From an uncultured Desulfobulbaceae bacterium (GTDB lineage Bacteria > Desulfobacterota > Desulfobulbia > Desulfobulbales > BM004): a stretch of DNA of 8,323 bases. The notes under the pieces are model-generated. The model did not search any database. It was not told the DNA's origin and was given only the letters and a program-made list of their open reading frames with translations. A program made the position numbers and the translations under genes. Position 1 is the stretch's first letter. The number at the start of each line of letters is the position of its first letter. The stretch spans positions 1 to 8,323 of the forward strand of contig CAMYJP010000084.1 of NCBI GenBank assembly GCA_947258675.1, in the 5' to 3' direction. Positions 6,800 to 8,323 of this stretch are shown here, piece by piece.

Positions 6800-7678
6800 T
6801 TACCTGATTCTGTAATTAAGGATTTTCTGTTGTCCGTCTCTTGTCACCTGCAGGTTTAAACGGGATCCGGATTTCAAAGATTGATAAAGGGATACAACAT
6901 CATCCGGACTCCGAATGTCCTTATTGTTGACAGCCTGCACTACGTCACCGTCTAACAGTCCCATCCGTTGAAAAATTGAATCTGCACTTATTTCGCTGAC
7001 CATCAACCCCTGTGCTTCACCATCTTCCATGTGGGGTTGTACCCGTACCTGGGAAAGAACATCACCAATATTGTCCAGTGATTCCTCAATTTCATGCCGA
7101 CTAAGGGTTAAAGTCTCCCTGTTACGTCGTGAGGTTGTTCTGGAAGTTCTGCTTCTTGACCGAGATCTGGGACTTGAAACGGAGGCACTCTTTTTCCCAG
7201 CTTCTGTGTTTTCCTCCATGGTAAGAATTTCATCCCGACCATTGACCCGCAGAATAACCTTACCACGAAGGATTCTTTTGACGACAGCGCCCTGAATATC
7301 ATCCCCTACCCTGTACAAATCTTGCGTCCTTTGTTTTCGGTCTCCAATTATAGCCCGACCTGCATCATCATCCCCAGCTATGGTTCCTAGGAGACTGAGC
7401 TGAAGAGAGGTGGGTTCTAAGTTAACAAGCTCAATCAAAGGTTGTTCTGTTTCTTTGCCTTCCAAAGCACCAAATAAATTCCGATCAATTATCGCTTGGT
7501 ACCCACGATCGGATTGTCGCTCCAGTCGTTCATCTGCACTACTTCTAGAGGCCGACACATCCTGAGAATGAACCTGCCAGAGCTGATTTCGGACAACCCG
7601 GTAGAATATATCCACCCCGATAAAGGTCAAGGCCGCAATGGCCAACAGGTTGATAATTAAATAAAAATGCTTTGGCAT
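6800..7678 (-). CDS. gspC: Type II secretion inner-membrane clamp protein GspC
   Basis: This 292-residue bitopic protein connects the inner-membrane platform to the secretin. A short cytoplasmic N-terminus and one membrane segment (about 6-26, YLIINLLAIAALTFIGVDIF) are followed by a periplasmic linker. The homology region (about 62-153, from IIDRNLFG through LQLSLLGTIAG and DLYRVGDDIQGAVVKRI to GRDEILTM) is the part that in studied systems contacts the N0 domain of GspD. An Arg/Ser/Thr-rich linker (167-188, RSRSRSRTSR at its core) leads to a C-terminal PDZ domain (about 205-290, GLMVSEISADSIFQRMGLLDG then GDVVQAVNNKDI). The start MPKHF places the membrane segment correctly. No clear ribosome-binding site precedes the ATG, which abuts a repeat array. 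Its stop is 5 bases before gspD, suggesting tight coupling. Confidence 0.92.
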   Translation of the reverse strand: MPKHFYLIINLLAIAALTFIGVDIFYRVVRNQLWQVHSQDVSASRSSADERLERQSDRGYQAIIDRNLFGALEGKETEQPLIELVNLEPTSLQLSLLGTIAGDDDAGRAIIGDRKQRTQDLYRVGDDIQGAVVKRILRGKVILRVNGRDEILTMEENTEAGKKSASVSSPRSRSRSRTSRTTSRRNRETLTLSRHEIEESLDNIGDVLSQVRVQPHMEDGEAQGLMVSEISADSIFQRMGLLDGDVVQAVNNKDIRSPDDVVSLYQSLKSGSRLNLQVTRDGQQKILNYRIR

Positions 7679-7685
7679 GTTTTTG

Positions 7686-7747
7686 GTTTTATTGGTTAAT
7701 TGATTTTATTGGTTTTGTTGGTTTAATTAGCTATGTTGGTTTTGTTG
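7686..7747. repeat. Degenerate 9-base tandem repeat array (consensus GTTTTRTTG) between gspN and gspC
   Basis: On the plus strand the units read GTTTTATTG, GTTAATTG (one base short), ATTTTATTG, GTTTTGTTG, GTTTAATTA, GCTATGTTG and GTTTTGTTG, with a shorter GTTTTTG (7679-7685) before them. On the transcribed (minus) strand this is an A/C-rich leader of CAAYAAAAC units ending immediately before the gspC ATG. Stop codons on the minus strand argue against coding. The 118-base gap (7679-7796) is the largest within the T2SS cluster and holds nothing else clear, only a short GGTATA doublet near gspN on the minus strand. Role unknown. Confidence 0.68.
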
Positions 7748-7796
7748 GCAATATGTCCTGTGTTCCCATTCCTCTTACTATACCTATACCTTCTGC

Positions 7797-8323
7797 TTAC
7801 ATGAGTTTAAATTTCGGATCCTGGACTGTTCCATAAAGCGCGAAGGAATACTTGCCATTTTTCTTTTTATTTTCAAAAAGTTGTAAGGCATTACGAACGT
7901 CCGGGTTTTTCCTTAAAAATTCAGGTACAGGCTCTAATGCTCCTTTTAAATCCAGACTGCTGTTATTAATGGTATCCGCAACCCTGATAAATCCTGAAAA
8001 GTTGCCGATAATTTCGTTTCCCTGCAGTTCAACAGTGACTGTTATCTTTCGATTTTCAAACTGCGACTCTAAGGAAACCTCACTGAAATTTACTGAGCTA
8101 ATTCCAAAAACAGTCTGCAAAAGCTGTAACTGAACATCAGTAATCAAGGTGTCTGCACTACCGGAACCCATCATGGTTGTTGGATCGAACCCTGATAAAC
8201 GTAATGAACCATTTACCGTACCGGTAAATTTCCTGCCGAGCATATTTGCAAGATAGCTGTATTCACCAAGCTCAAATCCTCTTATGTCAGCTTGAATGTC
8301 ATATGGGCCGTTTATCCTGTTGT
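7797..8323 (-). CDS. gspN: Type II secretion protein GspN, C-terminal part (5' end beyond right edge)
   Basis: The frame is open from the right edge to TAA at 7797-7799, showing 174 residues of the C-terminal part. The ATG at 8243 is internal: 26 further codons upstream are open and read like protein (NGPYDIQADIRGFELGEY). Seen in the sequence: repeated amphipathic beta strands (GTVNGSLRLSGF, DVQLQLLQTVFGISSVNFSEV, KITVTVELQGNEIIGNFSGFIRV), a helical SFEL-free segment near PEFLRKNPDVRNALQLF, and an ending GKYSFALYGTVQDPKFKLM of the kind '..GTL..P.F.L' seen in GspN and AsmA-like periplasmic proteins. The call as GspN rests on this beta-rich pattern plus its place immediately before gspC. GspN is an accessory T2SS component of the inner membrane/periplasm whose role is poorly defined. 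Another AsmA-like protein is the alternative. Confidence 0.78.
   Translation of the reverse strand, partial: NRINGPYDIQADIRGFELGEYSYLANMLGRKFTGTVNGSLRLSGFDPTTMMGSGSADTLITDVQLQLLQTVFGISSVNFSEVSLESQFENRKITVTVELQGNEIIGNFSGFIRVADTINNSSLDLKGALEPVPEFLRKNPDVRNALQLFENKKKNGKYSFALYGTVQDPKFKLM

Noticed and set aside
7679..7796. Promoter for gspC-D-E in the spacer (TTGCCA with TAATTA on the minus strand)
   Set aside because: The match to both boxes is poor and the sequence is low-complexity repeat, so such matches are expected by chance.
7852..8133. 93-codon plus-strand ORF opposite gspN
   Set aside because: Shadow of the gspN frame; no start signal or recognisable protein.

Overview
The window most resembles a Gram-negative member of the Desulfobacterota (the former Deltaproteobacteria). 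This rests on the type II secretion system (T2SS) gene set, which includes gspN, on a lipid A-type acyltransferase and on an outer-membrane barrel protein. The order N-C-D-E with a GspN of this kind is a pattern I associate with that group. Base composition is moderate (estimated by eye, not counted). The species cannot be fixed from the sequence.

Layout, left to right. (1) Positions 2-1021 (+) hold the 3' part of an outer-membrane porin-like gene, closed by a strong intrinsic terminator at 1054-1089. (2) Positions 1090-1295 are a spacer with a degenerate array of 7-base repeats, followed by a near-consensus sigma-70 promoter whose -10 box is overlapped by an inverted repeat. (3) This promoter faces a Phd/YefM-type antitoxin (1296-1544) and a PIN-domain VapC-type toxin (1541-1936), which overlap by ATGA. 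(4) Nineteen bases later, with no terminator between, comes an LpxL/HtrB-family acyltransferase (1956-2834, TTG start). (5) Everything from 2815 to the right edge is on the minus strand: the distal end of a T2SS operon, read gspN (5' part outside the window), gspC, gspD, gspE. The 3' ends of gspE and the acyltransferase gene overlap by 20 bases.

The four minus-strand genes belong to one machine. GspD is the outer-membrane secretin. GspC is the inner-membrane clamp protein that links to the secretin. GspE is the cytoplasmic ATPase that drives pseudopilus assembly. GspN is an accessory envelope protein. gspC-gspD are 5 bases apart and gspD-gspE 20 bases apart. gspN-gspC are separated by 118 bases carrying a degenerate array of 9-base repeats.

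Most unusual points: GspD ends in a pair of tetratricopeptide (TPR) repeats; GspC has an Arg/Ser-rich linker between its two periplasmic domains; the GspE zinc-type motif has CxC where CxxC is usual; two different short-period repeat arrays (7 and 9 bases) lie in spacers; and a toxin-antitoxin module sits directly upstream of a lipid acyltransferase on the same strand. I see no CRISPR array, insertion sequence, tRNA or rRNA. I did not find a clearly new multi-gene system.
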